Part shown: piece by piece, positions 52,845 through 61,616 of the stretch
Numbering within the stretch: the stretch's first letter is position 1
Layout: the number at the start of each line of letters is the position of its first letter
Assembly (NCBI RefSeq): GCF_014206975.1
Contig: NZ_JACHOU010000002.1
Location: 62,001 to 126,000 of the forward strand
From: Aminobacter aganoensis
GTDB lineage: Bacteria > Pseudomonadota > Alphaproteobacteria > Rhizobiales > Rhizobiaceae
Length of the DNA: 64,000 bases
Reading direction: 5' to 3'
Program-made: the position numbers and the translations under genes
Notes under the pieces: generated by a model
Seen by the model: only the letters and a program-made list of their open reading frames with translations
What the model was told of the DNA's origin: nothing
The model's database searches: none

Positions 52845-53960
52845 ATGAGCGACGCGACGATTTCGAGCATCCGCATCTTCCGCCAATGGCAGCCGTTTCG
52901 CGACGGTACCTATCGCTGCTCGGGCGGGCGCAGCGCCGAAGGCTTCGATTCGACCATCGTCGAAATCACCAGCCGCGACGGCGTTGCGGGCTATGGCGAG
53001 ATGGCGCCGCTGGGCAGCTTCTACGACCCGGCCTTTGCCGCCGGTGCACGCAAGGCTATGCAGGAACTGGCGCCGCAACTGCTCGGCTGCGATGCATCCG
53101 GCACCGAGGCCCTCAACCGGCGCATGAACCTGCTGCTCAAGGGCCACCCCTATGCCAAGTCGGCGCTCGACATGGCGCTGTGGGATCTGTCAGGCAAACG
53201 CTCGGGGCTTTCGGTTGCGGCGATGAGCGGCGGCGCGGAGGGATCGGCGCTGGCGCTCTATCGCTCCATCGCCCAACAGGCGCCAGACGCCATGGCGGCA
53301 CGGGCGACGAAATACATCGCCGAGGGCTACCGCCGCCTGCAGGTGAAGGTCGGGCTCGACGTCAACGAGGACATCGCCCGGCTCGAGGCCGTACGAGCAA
53401 GCGTTCCGGCCGACACGGTCCTGTTCTGCGACGCCAACGCCAGTTGGGGCACGGCCGAAACCCGCCGCTTCCTGATGGCGACGCGAAATCTCGACTACAC
53501 GCTGGAGCAGCCCTGTGCGAGCTATGAGGAAAACCTCGCCATCCGCCGCGCCACCGACCGGCCACTGGTGCTTGACGAAACGATCGACGGCGTCGACGTG
53601 CTGATCCGGGCCATTTCGGACGGACTGGTCGACGGCATCACGATCAAGCTGGCGCGGGTCGGCGGCCTGAGCAAGGCAAAGCTGCTGCGCGACATCGCGA
53701 TCGCCAGGAACCTCAAGGTTACCATCGAGGATACGGGCGGTGCCCAGATCGACACGGCGGCCTATTCCGGCCTGATGTCGTCGACACCGGAACATCTCAG
53801 GCAGCACACCGTCGACTTCCACAACTGGGTGACGGTGTCTAACGCGCGCGGAAGTTTTACCATCTTGGATGGCATGATGAGCATGCCGACCGGCCCAGGG
53901 CTTGGCCTCGACATCGACCCGGCCATCTTTGGCGAGCCGATCTTCAACTGCCATGCCTGA
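52845..53960 (+). CDS. Mandelate racemase / muconate lactonizing enzyme family protein
   Basis: The 371-residue enolase-superfamily enzyme has metal ligands Asp196, Glu221 and Asp244 and acid/base lysines Lys168 (in LQVKVG) and Lys268 (in TIKLARVGG). The first residue of the usual KxK motif is Gln166. The sequence resembles enzymes acting on proline derivatives (cis-3-hydroxy-L-proline dehydratase or betaine 2-epimerases), as I recall them. ATG 52845 follows GGGGA. The nearby N-methyl demethylase and methyltransferase genes fit a proline-betaine-like substrate, but this is inference. Confidence 0.8.
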   Translation: MSDATISSIRIFRQWQPFRDGTYRCSGGRSAEGFDSTIVEITSRDGVAGYGEMAPLGSFYDPAFAAGARKAMQELAPQLLGCDASGTEALNRRMNLLLKGHPYAKSALDMALWDLSGKRSGLSVAAMSGGAEGSALALYRSIAQQAPDAMAARATKYIAEGYRRLQVKVGLDVNEDIARLEAVRASVPADTVLFCDANASWGTAETRRFLMATRNLDYTLEQPCASYEENLAIRRATDRPLVLDETIDGVDVLIRAISDGLVDGITIKLARVGGLSKAKLLRDIAIARNLKVTIEDTGGAQIDTAAYSGLMSSTPEHLRQHTVDFHNWVTVSNARGSFTILDGMMSMPTGPGLGLDIDPAIFGEPIFNCHA

Positions 53961-53999
53961 ATGATGGCTGGACGGATGCGCCCCTGCCGAGCGCCGGCG

Positions 54000-54443
54000 C
54001 TATGGTAGCGGGGCGCCGACGGCCTCGATGGAACTGCTCGCGCGATCGTCGGAAAAAACCCCGGCGACTGAGGGATCCGAACGGCTCATCTGGCGGACCA
54101 ATTGCTCAAACTCGTCACCTTCGGTGACAATCAGGCAGGTCGCGCCGTCGGCGGACACGATCTCGAAATCATGCGGAAGCCGATTGGGTGCCACGACCGT
54201 CTGCCCGACATGGGCGAGAAAAATCCTGTCGCCAACCTGAAACCGCATCATGCCGTCGAGAATGTGGATAAGCCCATCGCCACTCAAGGTCACCTGCAGC
54301 GGCGATACGCCCCCTGCGGGCATGCGGCATTCGATAATGCTGGTGTGATCGTTTTCGATGCTCGCTGCTACGCGGATGGTCATGAGGTTGTCGCCGAACC
54401 ACAGGATCTGACCGGCATTTTCGAATGTCGTCTTGGCGTTCAT
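54000..54443 (-). CDS. Cupin-like protein lacking metal ligands
   Basis: The 147-residue protein aligns without gaps to the cupin at 52114-52593 up to Gly64, but His50, His52 and Glu57 are replaced by Gln50, Thr52 and Gly57; only the later PHDF His remains. It should therefore not bind metal in the usual way and may be a ligand-binding or sensing cupin. AGGGGAT precedes ATG 54443. It is convergent with the enolase-superfamily gene. Confidence 0.78.
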   Translation of the reverse strand: MNAKTTFENAGQILWFGDNLMTIRVAASIENDHTSIIECRMPAGGVSPLQVTLSGDGLIHILDGMMRFQVGDRIFLAHVGQTVVAPNRLPHDFEIVSADGATCLIVTEGDEFEQLVRQMSRSDPSVAGVFSDDRASSSIEAVGAPLP

Positions 54444-54540
54444 CAACGATATCCCCTCTGACAGTCCAACGAAATACTGCCGGACGCCTCAGGGAATTAT
54501 CGACGCCATGTATCCGCCTGACGTCGAGAAGCCAACGGCG

Positions 54541-54560
54541 TGTTTCATGATTATGAAACA
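54541..54560. promoter_or_regulatory. Inverted repeat upstream of the metal-less cupin
   Basis: TGTTTCAT (54541-54548) and ATGAAACA (54553-54560) are perfect arms around GATT, about 100 bases before the cupin start. It fits a dimeric repressor or activator such as a GntR or IclR member. No regulator of those families is adjacent. Confidence 0.5.
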
Positions 54561-54647
54561 ATTCGCGCTATGGTCGAATTTAAATCGCACCACCTAAACC
54601 AGAAAGCGAACTTAACGCGCACCCATCCCGGCCTGTGGCCAACAAAA

Positions 54648-54674
54648 CGGCCGCATGGAGTGTCCATGCGGCCG
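54648..54674 (-). terminator. Rho-independent terminator after gcdH
   Basis: A perfect 12-bp stem (54648-54659 with 54663-54674, 3-base loop) is followed on the minus strand by TTTTGTTGG. It lies 30 bases past the gcdH stop. Confidence 0.82.
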
Positions 54675-54703
54675 CCATGACCTTCAGCATGTCGATCGAA
54701 GGC

Positions 54704-55906
54704 TCAGAAGAAAGCCTGCAGGCCTGTCTGGGCGCGGCCCAGGATCAGCGCATGCACGTCGTGCGTGCCTTCGTAGGTGTTGACCGTCTCCAGGTTCTGC
54801 GCATGGCGCATGACGTGGTAGCCGATCTGGATGCCGTTGCCGCCATGCATATCGCGGGCGACACGCGCGATGTCCAGCGCCTTGCCGCAATTGTTGCGCT
54901 TGACGAGGCTGATCATCTCGGGCGCGAACTTGTGCTCGTCCATCAGACGGCCGACGCGCAACGAGCCCTGGAGACCAAGAGCAATCTCGGTCTGCATGTC
55001 GGCCAGTTTCTTCTGGTAGAGTTGCATGCCGGCCAGCGGCTTGTTGAACTGCTTGCGGTCGAGGCCGTACTGGCGGGCACGGTGCCAGCAATCCTCAGCG
55101 GCACCCATGACACCCCAGGAGATGCCGTAGCGGGCGCGGTTGAGGCAGCCGAAGGGACCCTTGAGGCCTGAAACGTTCGGCAGCAGCGCGTCTTCGCCGA
55201 CTTCGACGCCCTCCATGACGATCTCGCCGGTTATCGAAGCGCGCAGCGACAGCTTGCCGCCGATCTTCGGCGCCGACAGGCCCCTCATGCCCTTTTCCAG
55301 CACGAAGCCGCGGATCTGGTTGTCATGGGCAGCGGACTTTGCCCAGACGACGAAGACGTCGGCGATCGGCGCGTTCGAAATCCACATCTTCGAGCCGCTG
55401 ATCTTGTAGCCGTTGGCCGTCTTCTCGGCGCGGGTCTTCATGCCGCCCGGATCGGAACCCGCGTCCGGCTCGGTCAGGCCGAAGCAACCGATCCACTCAC
55501 CAGAAGCGAGCTTGGGCAGGTACTTCTTGCGCTGCTCCTCGGAGCCGTAGGCATAGATCGGATACATCACCAGCGACGACTGCACCGACATCATTGAGCG
55601 GTAGCCCGAATCGACGCGTTCGACCTCGCGGGCGACAAGGCCGTAGGTGACGTAGCCGGCGCCCAGGCCGCCATATTCCTCGGGAACGGTCACGCCGAGC
55701 AGGCCTGCCTCGCCCATTTCGCGGAAGATCGCCGGATCGGTCTTCTCGTCGAGATAGGCTTCCTCGACGCGCGGCGCGAGCTTGTCGGCGGCAAAGCTTG
55801 CTGCCGCATCGCGCATCATGCGCTCGTCTTCGCTCAACTGGTCTTCGATCAGGAACGGGTCGGCCCAGACAAAGCTGCCGCCGCCGGCCGGTGTGGATGC
55901 GCTCAT
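54704..55906 (-). CDS. gcdH: Glutaryl-CoA dehydrogenase
   Basis: The 400-residue acyl-CoA dehydrogenase oxidatively decarboxylates glutaryl-CoA to crotonyl-CoA in lysine/tryptophan breakdown. The C-terminal [17 protein letters not shown] segment holds the catalytic Glu and is diagnostic of GcdH, as is [21 protein letters not shown] precedes ATG 55906; an upstream in-frame extension is unsupported. It is divergent from a LysR gene, a common arrangement for gcdH. Confidence 0.92.
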   Translation of the reverse strand: MSASTPAGGGSFVWADPFLIEDQLSEDERMMRDAAASFAADKLAPRVEEAYLDEKTDPAIFREMGEAGLLGVTVPEEYGGLGAGYVTYGLVAREVERVDSGYRSMMSVQSSLVMYPIYAYGSEEQRKKYLPKLASGEWIGCFGLTEPDAGSDPGGMKTRAEKTANGYKISGSKMWISNAPIADVFVVWAKSAAHDNQIRGFVLEKGMRGLSAPKIGGKLSLRASITGEIVMEGVEVGEDALLPNVSGLKGPFGCLNRARYGISWGVMGAAEDCWHRARQYGLDRKQFNKPLAGMQLYQKKLADMQTEIALGLQGSLRVGRLMDEHKFAPEMISLVKRNNCGKALDIARVARDMHGGNGIQIGYHVMRHAQNLETVNTYEGTHDVHALILGRAQTGLQAFF

Positions 55907-55977
55907 GGTTCCTCCGGAGAATAGGTGATTTTCGCTCATCCTAGACCGCCTTGGCACTTTTCGCTAACAAGTAATCT

Positions 55978-55992
55978 CGCATAGTTTATGCG
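55978..55992. promoter_or_regulatory. Palindrome between gcdH and the LysR gene
   Basis: CGCATA (55978-55983) and TATGCG (55987-55992) flank GTT in the 118-base divergent gap. LysR regulators usually bind such dyads (T-N11-A type) and control both sides. It shares the GCATA/TATGC half-sites with the palindrome at 61592-61616. Confidence 0.55.
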
Positions 55993-56024
55993 CAAATTCG
56001 ATCAACTCGACGACAGGCCAACCA

Positions 56025-56942
56025 ATGCGCCGCAGCTATGTCCCGACGATTGCAGAGCTTGAGGCATTCCGCGCCTGCGCCAGCCTCGGCACGACAATTC
56101 GCGCGGCCGATCAGCTCGGCCTGACGCAGAGCTCGGTCAGCCGGTCGATCGGCCAATTGGAGGACCGGCTGGGCGTGGCTCTGTTCCACCGTATCCGGCA
56201 GCGTCTGGCGCTGTCGGATGCCGGCCGCCGCTTTGCCCGCGACGCTGAGGCGATCCTCGACAGCCTGCATGAAGCAGCGGTGCGGACCATGGCCTTCGGC
56301 GGCCAGTCCGACGTGCTGAGCATAGCGGTGCTACCAACGCTGGCCGATCGCTGGCTGATCCCCAGGCTCGCCGGCTTCCATGCCGCCCATCCGCATGTCG
56401 CCATTGACCTTGCGGTGCGGCTGGAAACGGTCGACTTCGAAGCCGAAGCCTTCGATGCTGCGATCCAGCGCGGCCCGGCGGAACCGGGGCAAGCGGGCAT
56501 CGTCAGGCTGTTCGACGAGCAGCTTGTGGTCGTCGCCTCGCCTTCCCTGCTCGACGGACGCGCCGCCCTCGACGACGCCGAGCTTGCCGCGCTGCCGCTG
56601 CTGCAGCAGTCGACGCGGCCGACACTGTGGCTGAAATGGTTCCAGGCAGCCGGCATCGACCCGCGCACCACGCTGCGCGGGCACCGCTTTGAACAGTTCT
56701 CGATGGTGGTCGAGGCGGCGGTCGCCGGCCTAGGCGTGGCGCTGGTGCCAGAGGTGCTGGCCGAGCGCGAGCTCGCCTCGGGCCGGCTCATCATGGCGTC
56801 GCCGAACCGCATCGTCGGCGAAGCGCCCTACCGGCTCGCCTTCCGCCCCGGCGGCGAGGGCCGGCCGGGCCTGCGTGAATTCGTCCGCTGGCTGACGGCC
56901 GAGGCGGCGGACCAGCCCGTCAGATCCTTAGCCCGAACCTGA
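56025..56942 (+). CDS. LysR-family regulator next to gcdH
   Basis: The 305-residue protein has an N-terminal winged helix (about residues 8-66, with TQSSVSRSIGQLEDRLGV) and a periplasmic-binding-like effector domain of the GcvA type. Divergent placement suggests it controls gcdH, probably in response to glutarate or glutaryl-CoA as in known GcdR regulators. Its 3' end overlaps the convergent demethylase gene by 23 bases. Confidence 0.85.
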   Translation: MRRSYVPTIAELEAFRACASLGTTIRAADQLGLTQSSVSRSIGQLEDRLGVALFHRIRQRLALSDAGRRFARDAEAILDSLHEAAVRTMAFGGQSDVLSIAVLPTLADRWLIPRLAGFHAAHPHVAIDLAVRLETVDFEAEAFDAAIQRGPAEPGQAGIVRLFDEQLVVVASPSLLDGRAALDDAELAALPLLQQSTRPTLWLKWFQAAGIDPRTTLRGHRFEQFSMVVEAAVAGLGVALVPEVLAERELASGRLIMASPNRIVGEAPYRLAFRPGGEGRPGLREFVRWLTAEAADQPVRSLART

Positions 56943-58965
56943 TGCCGTCATAGATGGCGGCATGGATATTGCGCGCCTGCACGGCATCGCCGATGCGCAA
57001 GAGCAAGAAACGGCCATCCGGGTTCTTGTCCGTGAAGATGTCGCCGCCATGAACGAGACGCTCATAGTCGATGGCGCCCAAGTTCTTCGACTGTGGCTTC
57101 AGCTCGAGATAGAGGTCGTCGAGCGGCAGGGTGCCATGCTCGACAACGATCTGGTCGACACGGCGCTCCTCACTCCAGCCCTTGGCGAAATCGGAGGCCA
57201 GTGCAGCTATCAGTTGGTTGCCGTCGCGCCGGACCGACTTGAGCCGCGTGTTGATGGTGATCTTCACGCCATTGCGGTGGAACGCCTCCATGTAAGGTAC
57301 GTGGTTCATGCCGCCAATCTCTGGGACGAAGAAGCGCTCCGGCGTCAGCAGTTCGAGCTTTGCCCCGGCCTTGCCGATGAGTTCGGCGGCGGTCATGCCC
57401 TGGTGGCCGCCATTGTCGTCGTAGAGCAGCACGTTCTCCGCTGGCTTGACGCTGCCGGCGATGATGTCCCAGCTCGACGCCACCAGATCGTCGCCCGCAT
57501 CGAGTGGCGGGTTCTGCGGCAGGCCGCCGGTGGCGATCACCACGGCGTCGGGCGCGAGCGCCAGCACATCGTCCACGCCGGCCCAAATGTCGTAACGGAT
57601 CTCGACGCCAAGGCGCTCCAGCTCGGCAAGCCGCCAATCGACGATGCCGATCAGTTCGCGCCGGCGCGGGTTCTGGGCGGCGAGCCTGATTTGTCCCCCA
57701 GCCTGGCCCGACGCCTCGAGCACGATCACCTTGTGGCCGCGCTCGGCCATGACGCGAGCCGCCTCCAGCCCGGCAGCACCGGCGCCGACCACGACGACCT
57801 TGCGCAGCGGCCCATCGGTGCGGGAAATATCATGCGGGATCGTCGCCTCGCGCCCCGTTGCGGCGTTATGGATGCAGAGCGCGCCGCCGCCCTCGTAGAT
57901 GCGGTCGAGGCAGTAGGTCGCGCCGACGCAGGGGCGAATGCGGTGTTCTTCGCCTGACATCACCTTCCTGGTGATATGCGGGTCAGCGATGTGGGCACGC
58001 GTCATGCCGACCATGTCGAGCTTGCCGGCCGCGATGGCATGGCGGGCGGTGGCGACATCCGAGATGCGCGCGGCATGAAAGACGGGGAATTTGGTCGCCG
58101 CCCTGACCTCGCCGGCAAAATCGAGATGCGGTGCCGACGGCATGCCGTGGATGGGGATCACGCCGGTCAGCGCCGCGTCGGTGTCGATATGACCGCGGAT
58201 GATGTTGAGGAAGTCGAATTTTCCTGACGCCGCAAGGCGACGGGCGATCTCGACGCCCTCCTCTCGCGACAGCCCCTTGTCCATGTCCTCGTCGGCGACC
58301 ATGCGGATGCCGACGACGAAACCAGGGCCGACGGCAGCGCGCACGGCATCGATCACCCGCCATGTGAAGCGCAGGCGGTTGTCGAGCGAGCCGCCATAGT
58401 CGTCGTCGCGATGGTTGGTGGCAGGCGACCAGAAGCCATCGAGCAGGTGGCCGTAGGCCTCGAACTCGATGCCGTCGAGGCCTGCCGCCTGCATGCGCTG
58501 GGCGGCCGAGGCATAGTCGGCGACGATGCGGTCGAGGTCCCAGTCCTCGGCTGTCTTGGGGAAGGTGCGGTGGGCTGCCTCGCGCACCGGAGATGCGCTG
58601 AGCACCGGCAGCCAGTCGGCCTTGTTCCAGGCTGTGCGCCGGCCAAGGTGCGTGAGCTGGATCATGACCTTGCAGTCATGCTCATGGCAGGCATCGGCCA
58701 GTTCGGCCATCCACGACACGATGGCGTCGTCATAGGCGTGCAGGTTGCCGAAAGCGGCCGGGCTGTCGCGCGAGACGATGGCCGAGCCCGCCGTCATGGT
58801 CAGCGCCATGCCGCCCCTGGCCTTCTCGGCATGGTAGAGCCGGTAGCGCTCCTTCGGCATGCCGTCCTCGGAATATGCCGGCTCGTGGCTCGTCGACATG
58901 ACACGGTTCTTCAGTGTCAGATGCTTGAGCCGGTAAGGCTGGAGAAGCGGGTCGTTGCTGGTCAT
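56920..58965 (-). CDS. TMADH-like N-methyl amine demethylase (DgcA/StcD type)
   Basis: This 681-residue two-part flavoprotein has an old-yellow-enzyme TIM barrel (about residues 1-370) and a C-terminal dinucleotide-binding half starting VVVVGAGAAGLEAA near residue 383. Between them trimethylamine dehydrogenase has a four-Cys 4Fe-4S motif; here Cys346, Cys352 and Cys364 are present but the second position is Ala349 (CVGATYC). The family includes dimethylglycine and N-methylproline (stachydrine) demethylases. A role in betaine breakdown is likely from the neighbours; the exact substrate is not known. Confidence 0.82.
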   Translation of the reverse strand: MTSNDPLLQPYRLKHLTLKNRVMSTSHEPAYSEDGMPKERYRLYHAEKARGGMALTMTAGSAIVSRDSPAAFGNLHAYDDAIVSWMAELADACHEHDCKVMIQLTHLGRRTAWNKADWLPVLSASPVREAAHRTFPKTAEDWDLDRIVADYASAAQRMQAAGLDGIEFEAYGHLLDGFWSPATNHRDDDYGGSLDNRLRFTWRVIDAVRAAVGPGFVVGIRMVADEDMDKGLSREEGVEIARRLAASGKFDFLNIIRGHIDTDAALTGVIPIHGMPSAPHLDFAGEVRAATKFPVFHAARISDVATARHAIAAGKLDMVGMTRAHIADPHITRKVMSGEEHRIRPCVGATYCLDRIYEGGGALCIHNAATGREATIPHDISRTDGPLRKVVVVGAGAAGLEAARVMAERGHKVIVLEASGQAGGQIRLAAQNPRRRELIGIVDWRLAELERLGVEIRYDIWAGVDDVLALAPDAVVIATGGLPQNPPLDAGDDLVASSWDIIAGSVKPAENVLLYDDNGGHQGMTAAELIGKAGAKLELLTPERFFVPEIGGMNHVPYMEAFHRNGVKITINTRLKSVRRDGNQLIAALASDFAKGWSEERRVDQIVVEHGTLPLDDLYLELKPQSKNLGAIDYERLVHGGDIFTDKNPDGRFLLLRIGDAVQARNIHAAIYDGIRFGLRI

Positions 58966-58983
58966 TGCCTTCCTGCATTATCA

Positions 58984-58999
58984 GGCGCTAATAAGCGCC
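58984..58999. promoter_or_regulatory. Short palindrome upstream of the demethylase gene
   Basis: GGCGCT (58984-58989) and AGCGCC (58994-58999) flank AATA, 18 bases before the demethylase start. It could be an operator or a leader hairpin; no T-run follows on either strand. Confidence 0.35.
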
Positions 59000-59076
59000 A
59001 CCGAAAATCTGGCCTTGGAGTTTCGCGCGCCAGCGAGCCACGGCAATGAGCCAGAGCCAGCCCGAAGAGCCGCCCA

Positions 59077-59538
59077 ATGACCATCACCGACACCCTCACC
59101 CAGCTCGGCACCCATGTTCAGACGCCGGCCTCGCCGGAAACCGCCGTGCTCGAAACCGTGCCCTACGACCGCGTCGGCGGCCCACCGGCCATCGTTCGCT
59201 TCACCTGCCCGGAGTTCACTTCGCTGTGCCCGGTGACAGGCCAGCCCGATTTCGCGCACATCGTCATCGATTATGCACCGGACAAGCTGCTGGTCGAATC
59301 CAAGTCGCTCAAGCTGTTCATGGTGTCGTTCCGCAACCATGGCGCCTTTCACGAGGACTGCACCGTGATGATCGGCCGCCGCGTCGTCGAAGCGACGAAA
59401 CCGCTGTGGCTGCGCATCGCCGGCTATTGGTATCCGCGCGGCGGCATTCCGATCGACGTGTTCTGGCAGACCGGCACGCCCCCGGAGGGTTCGTGGCTGC
59501 CCGAAACCGGCGTTGCGCCCTATCGCGGGCGCGGCTGA
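59077..59538 (+). CDS. queF: NADPH-dependent 7-cyano-7-deazaguanine reductase
   Basis: The 153-residue unimodular QueF reduces preQ0 to preQ1 for queuosine in tRNA. Cys51 in [12 protein letters not shown] forms the thioimide with preQ0 and Asp58 is the acid; the VESKSLKLF motif binds NADPH/substrate. The gene is alone, on the opposite strand to its neighbours, and appears unrelated to the surrounding catabolic genes. No preQ1 riboswitch was seen before it. Confidence 0.95.
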   Translation: MTITDTLTQLGTHVQTPASPETAVLETVPYDRVGGPPAIVRFTCPEFTSLCPVTGQPDFAHIVIDYAPDKLLVESKSLKLFMVSFRNHGAFHEDCTVMIGRRVVEATKPLWLRIAGYWYPRGGIPIDVFWQTGTPPEGSWLPETGVAPYRGRG

Positions 59539-59563
59539 GCCAACGCGACATGCTTCTGCCGGC

Positions 59564-59953
59564 TCATCGCGCCGCAGCGTCATCTATCACCTCGACCTTG
59601 GCGATCCGGCAGTTCGCATCGAAATGAACGGTTTCCACGCCGGATCGGCTGAGGCGCACGCCGGTCGCCGCATCCGAAGCGTCGAGCCGCCAGCGCGACC
59701 AGGCCGCCCGCGGCGACAGCGCGGCCACGGTCTCGTCCTTGGAAACCTGGTCGCCATAGACGGCAAAATAGCCGCGAAACGCCGCCATGATCGCATCGCG
59801 CCCGACGATCGCACCGACCCCATCGGAGACATATTCGGCATCCGGCGCGAAACAGGCTTCGATAGCCTCGAAGTCGAGGTCGTCGATGGCCGCGTGGTAG
59901 TGCTTCAACGCCGCAACGGGATCGAAGGCCAGCTCGTTCATGCCGCCGTCCAT
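59564..59953 (-). CDS. SnoaL/NTF2-like protein coupled to mttB-like gene
   Basis: The 129-residue protein has the NTF2/SnoaL fold pattern: an N-terminal helix (ALKHYHAAIDDLDFEAIEACF), then APDAEYVSDG and alternating strands. Such proteins bind small ligands or act as cyclases/isomerases; none can be assigned here. Its ATG overlaps the stop of the methyltransferase gene (ATGA), so the two are made together. Confidence 0.8.
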   Translation of the reverse strand: MDGGMNELAFDPVAALKHYHAAIDDLDFEAIEACFAPDAEYVSDGVGAIVGRDAIMAAFRGYFAVYGDQVSKDETVAALSPRAAWSRWRLDASDAATGVRLSRSGVETVHFDANCRIAKVEVIDDAAAR

Positions 59954-61518
59954 CAATACCACGCATCTTCCATCGACGCCTTCTTGCGCGTCATGAACTC
60001 CTGCAGCGCTTCGTCGATGCCGGGATCGAGCGGCGGCGCCTGATATTCAGCCAGCATCGTCTTCCAGCGCTTGTTGGCGCGAGCGGCGGCGTCGACCGAA
60101 CCCGCCGCCTCCCATTTCTCGTAGGGCTCGTTGTCGGCGATGGCCGAATCCCAGAACGCCGTTTCGTAGTTGGCCATGGTATGGGCGCAGCCGAAGAAGT
60201 GGTTGCCGGGCCCGACCTCCCTGAAAGCGTCGAGCGCCAGCTGGTTGTCGTCGATCTTCACGCCGTCGAGATAGGTGTGCAGCGCCCCGCAGAAATCGGC
60301 ATCCATGACGAACTTCTCGTAGGACATCGACAACAGCCCGTCGAGGAAACCGGCGGAGTGCAGGATGAAGTTAGCCCCGCAATGCACCGCCGCCAGCATC
60401 GACATGGTGCCTTCGTTCATGGCGTGGGCATCGGGCAGCTTCGAGGTGGTGAAATTGCCGGAGCAGCGCAGCGGCAGGTTGAGCCGCCGGGCCAGTTGCC
60501 CGATCACCATCGAGCCGATTGCCGGTTCCGGCGTGCCGAAGGTCGGCGAGCCCGAACGCAGCGACATGGACGACAGGAAATTGCCGAAGATAACGGGCGC
60601 GCCGGGTCGTTCGAGTTGGGTCAGAGCGCAGCCAGCCATGGTTTCGGCCAGCGACTGGGCGATGGCGCCGGCATTGGTCACCGGCCCCATGGCGCCGCCG
60701 AGGATGAAGGGCACGACCACCGCCGCCTGGTTGGCGCGGGCATAGGCGCGCAGGGCGGTGGTCATCGTGGCATCCCAGACCAGCGGCGAATTGACATTGA
60801 CGTTGCCTAGGATGACGCAGTTTTTATCGGCGAACTCGTCGCCGAAGACGATGCGTGCCATGTCGATGGAATCTTCGGCGCGGGCTTCCGAGGTCACCGA
60901 GCCCATGAAGGCACGGTCGGAATAGCGGATATGGCTGTAGACCATGTCGAGATGGCGCTTGTTGACCGGCACGTCGACGGGCTCGCAGATGGTGCCGCCG
61001 GAATGGTGCAGCCAGGGCGAGGATTGGGCCAGCTTCACGAAGTTGCGGAAGTCCTCGATGGTGCCGTAGCGGCGGCCCTTGTCGAGATCCATGACGAAGG
61101 GCGAGCCATAGGCCGGCGAAAACACCACGCTCTTGCCGCCGATCTCGACCGAACGTTCGGGGTTTCTCGCGTGTTGGGTGAAGGTCGCAGGTGCAGTCCT
61201 CAGCAGTTCGCGCAGCAGGCCGGGCTCGAACTTGACCAGCACGCCCTCGACCTTGGCCCCTGCCCGCCGCCAGTGGTCGAGCGCCACCGGATCGTCGCGA
61301 AATTCGATGCCGATCTCGGCCAGGATGCGGTCGGCCGTCTCTTCGATGCGGACCAGGTTCTCCTCCGACAGCATGTCGTAGGTGGGGATGTTGCGGACGA
61401 TATAAGGCCGGCCGTGCGCTTCGGGTCCGTGCGAGCGTTGCTCGCGGCGAGCGTTCCGGCCGCCGCGCTCGCGGCGTTTGACTGGCTCCACCTGGGTTTC
61501 GGGGGCAACGACGTTCAT
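59953..61518 (-). CDS. MttB-family (trimethylamine methyltransferase-like) protein
   Basis: The 521-residue protein matches the non-pyrrolysine branch of the MttB superfamily: the frame has no in-frame amber codon, and segments such as FGTPEPAIGSM and HSAGFLDGLLSMSYEKFV are typical. Characterised members move a methyl group from glycine betaine, proline betaine or carnitine to a corrinoid protein. No corrinoid protein gene lies in the window. ATG 61518 follows AGGAG; the first 35 residues are basic and poorly conserved. It is divergent from a LysR gene. Confidence 0.85.
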   Translation of the reverse strand: MNVVAPETQVEPVKRRERGGRNARREQRSHGPEAHGRPYIVRNIPTYDMLSEENLVRIEETADRILAEIGIEFRDDPVALDHWRRAGAKVEGVLVKFEPGLLRELLRTAPATFTQHARNPERSVEIGGKSVVFSPAYGSPFVMDLDKGRRYGTIEDFRNFVKLAQSSPWLHHSGGTICEPVDVPVNKRHLDMVYSHIRYSDRAFMGSVTSEARAEDSIDMARIVFGDEFADKNCVILGNVNVNSPLVWDATMTTALRAYARANQAAVVVPFILGGAMGPVTNAGAIAQSLAETMAGCALTQLERPGAPVIFGNFLSSMSLRSGSPTFGTPEPAIGSMVIGQLARRLNLPLRCSGNFTTSKLPDAHAMNEGTMSMLAAVHCGANFILHSAGFLDGLLSMSYEKFVMDADFCGALHTYLDGVKIDDNQLALDAFREVGPGNHFFGCAHTMANYETAFWDSAIADNEPYEKWEAAGSVDAAARANKRWKTMLAEYQAPPLDPGIDEALQEFMTRKKASMEDAWY

Positions 61519-61591
61519 GCATGGCTCCTGAGCATTCCAGCATGAAGCTAGCCTTTGGCAGAGCGCCTGTGACGCTTGAAAATCCTCATCA

Positions 61592-61616
61592 TTTGCATAA
61601 GCTTTGCTTATGCAAA
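61592..61616. promoter_or_regulatory. 25-bp perfect dyad overlapping the LysR start codon
   Basis: TTTGCATAAGC (61592-61602) and GCTTATGCAAA (61606-61616) are perfect arms around TTT. The regulator's ATG (61610-61612) lies inside the right arm. In the 91-base divergent gap it is the likely LysR operator; bound there the regulator would block its own expression and could activate the methyltransferase gene. Confidence 0.72.

Noticed and set aside
59000-59076. Possible preQ1 riboswitch before queF
   Set aside because: The leader is short and has no hairpin with the A-rich tail expected of a preQ1-I aptamer; no support seen.
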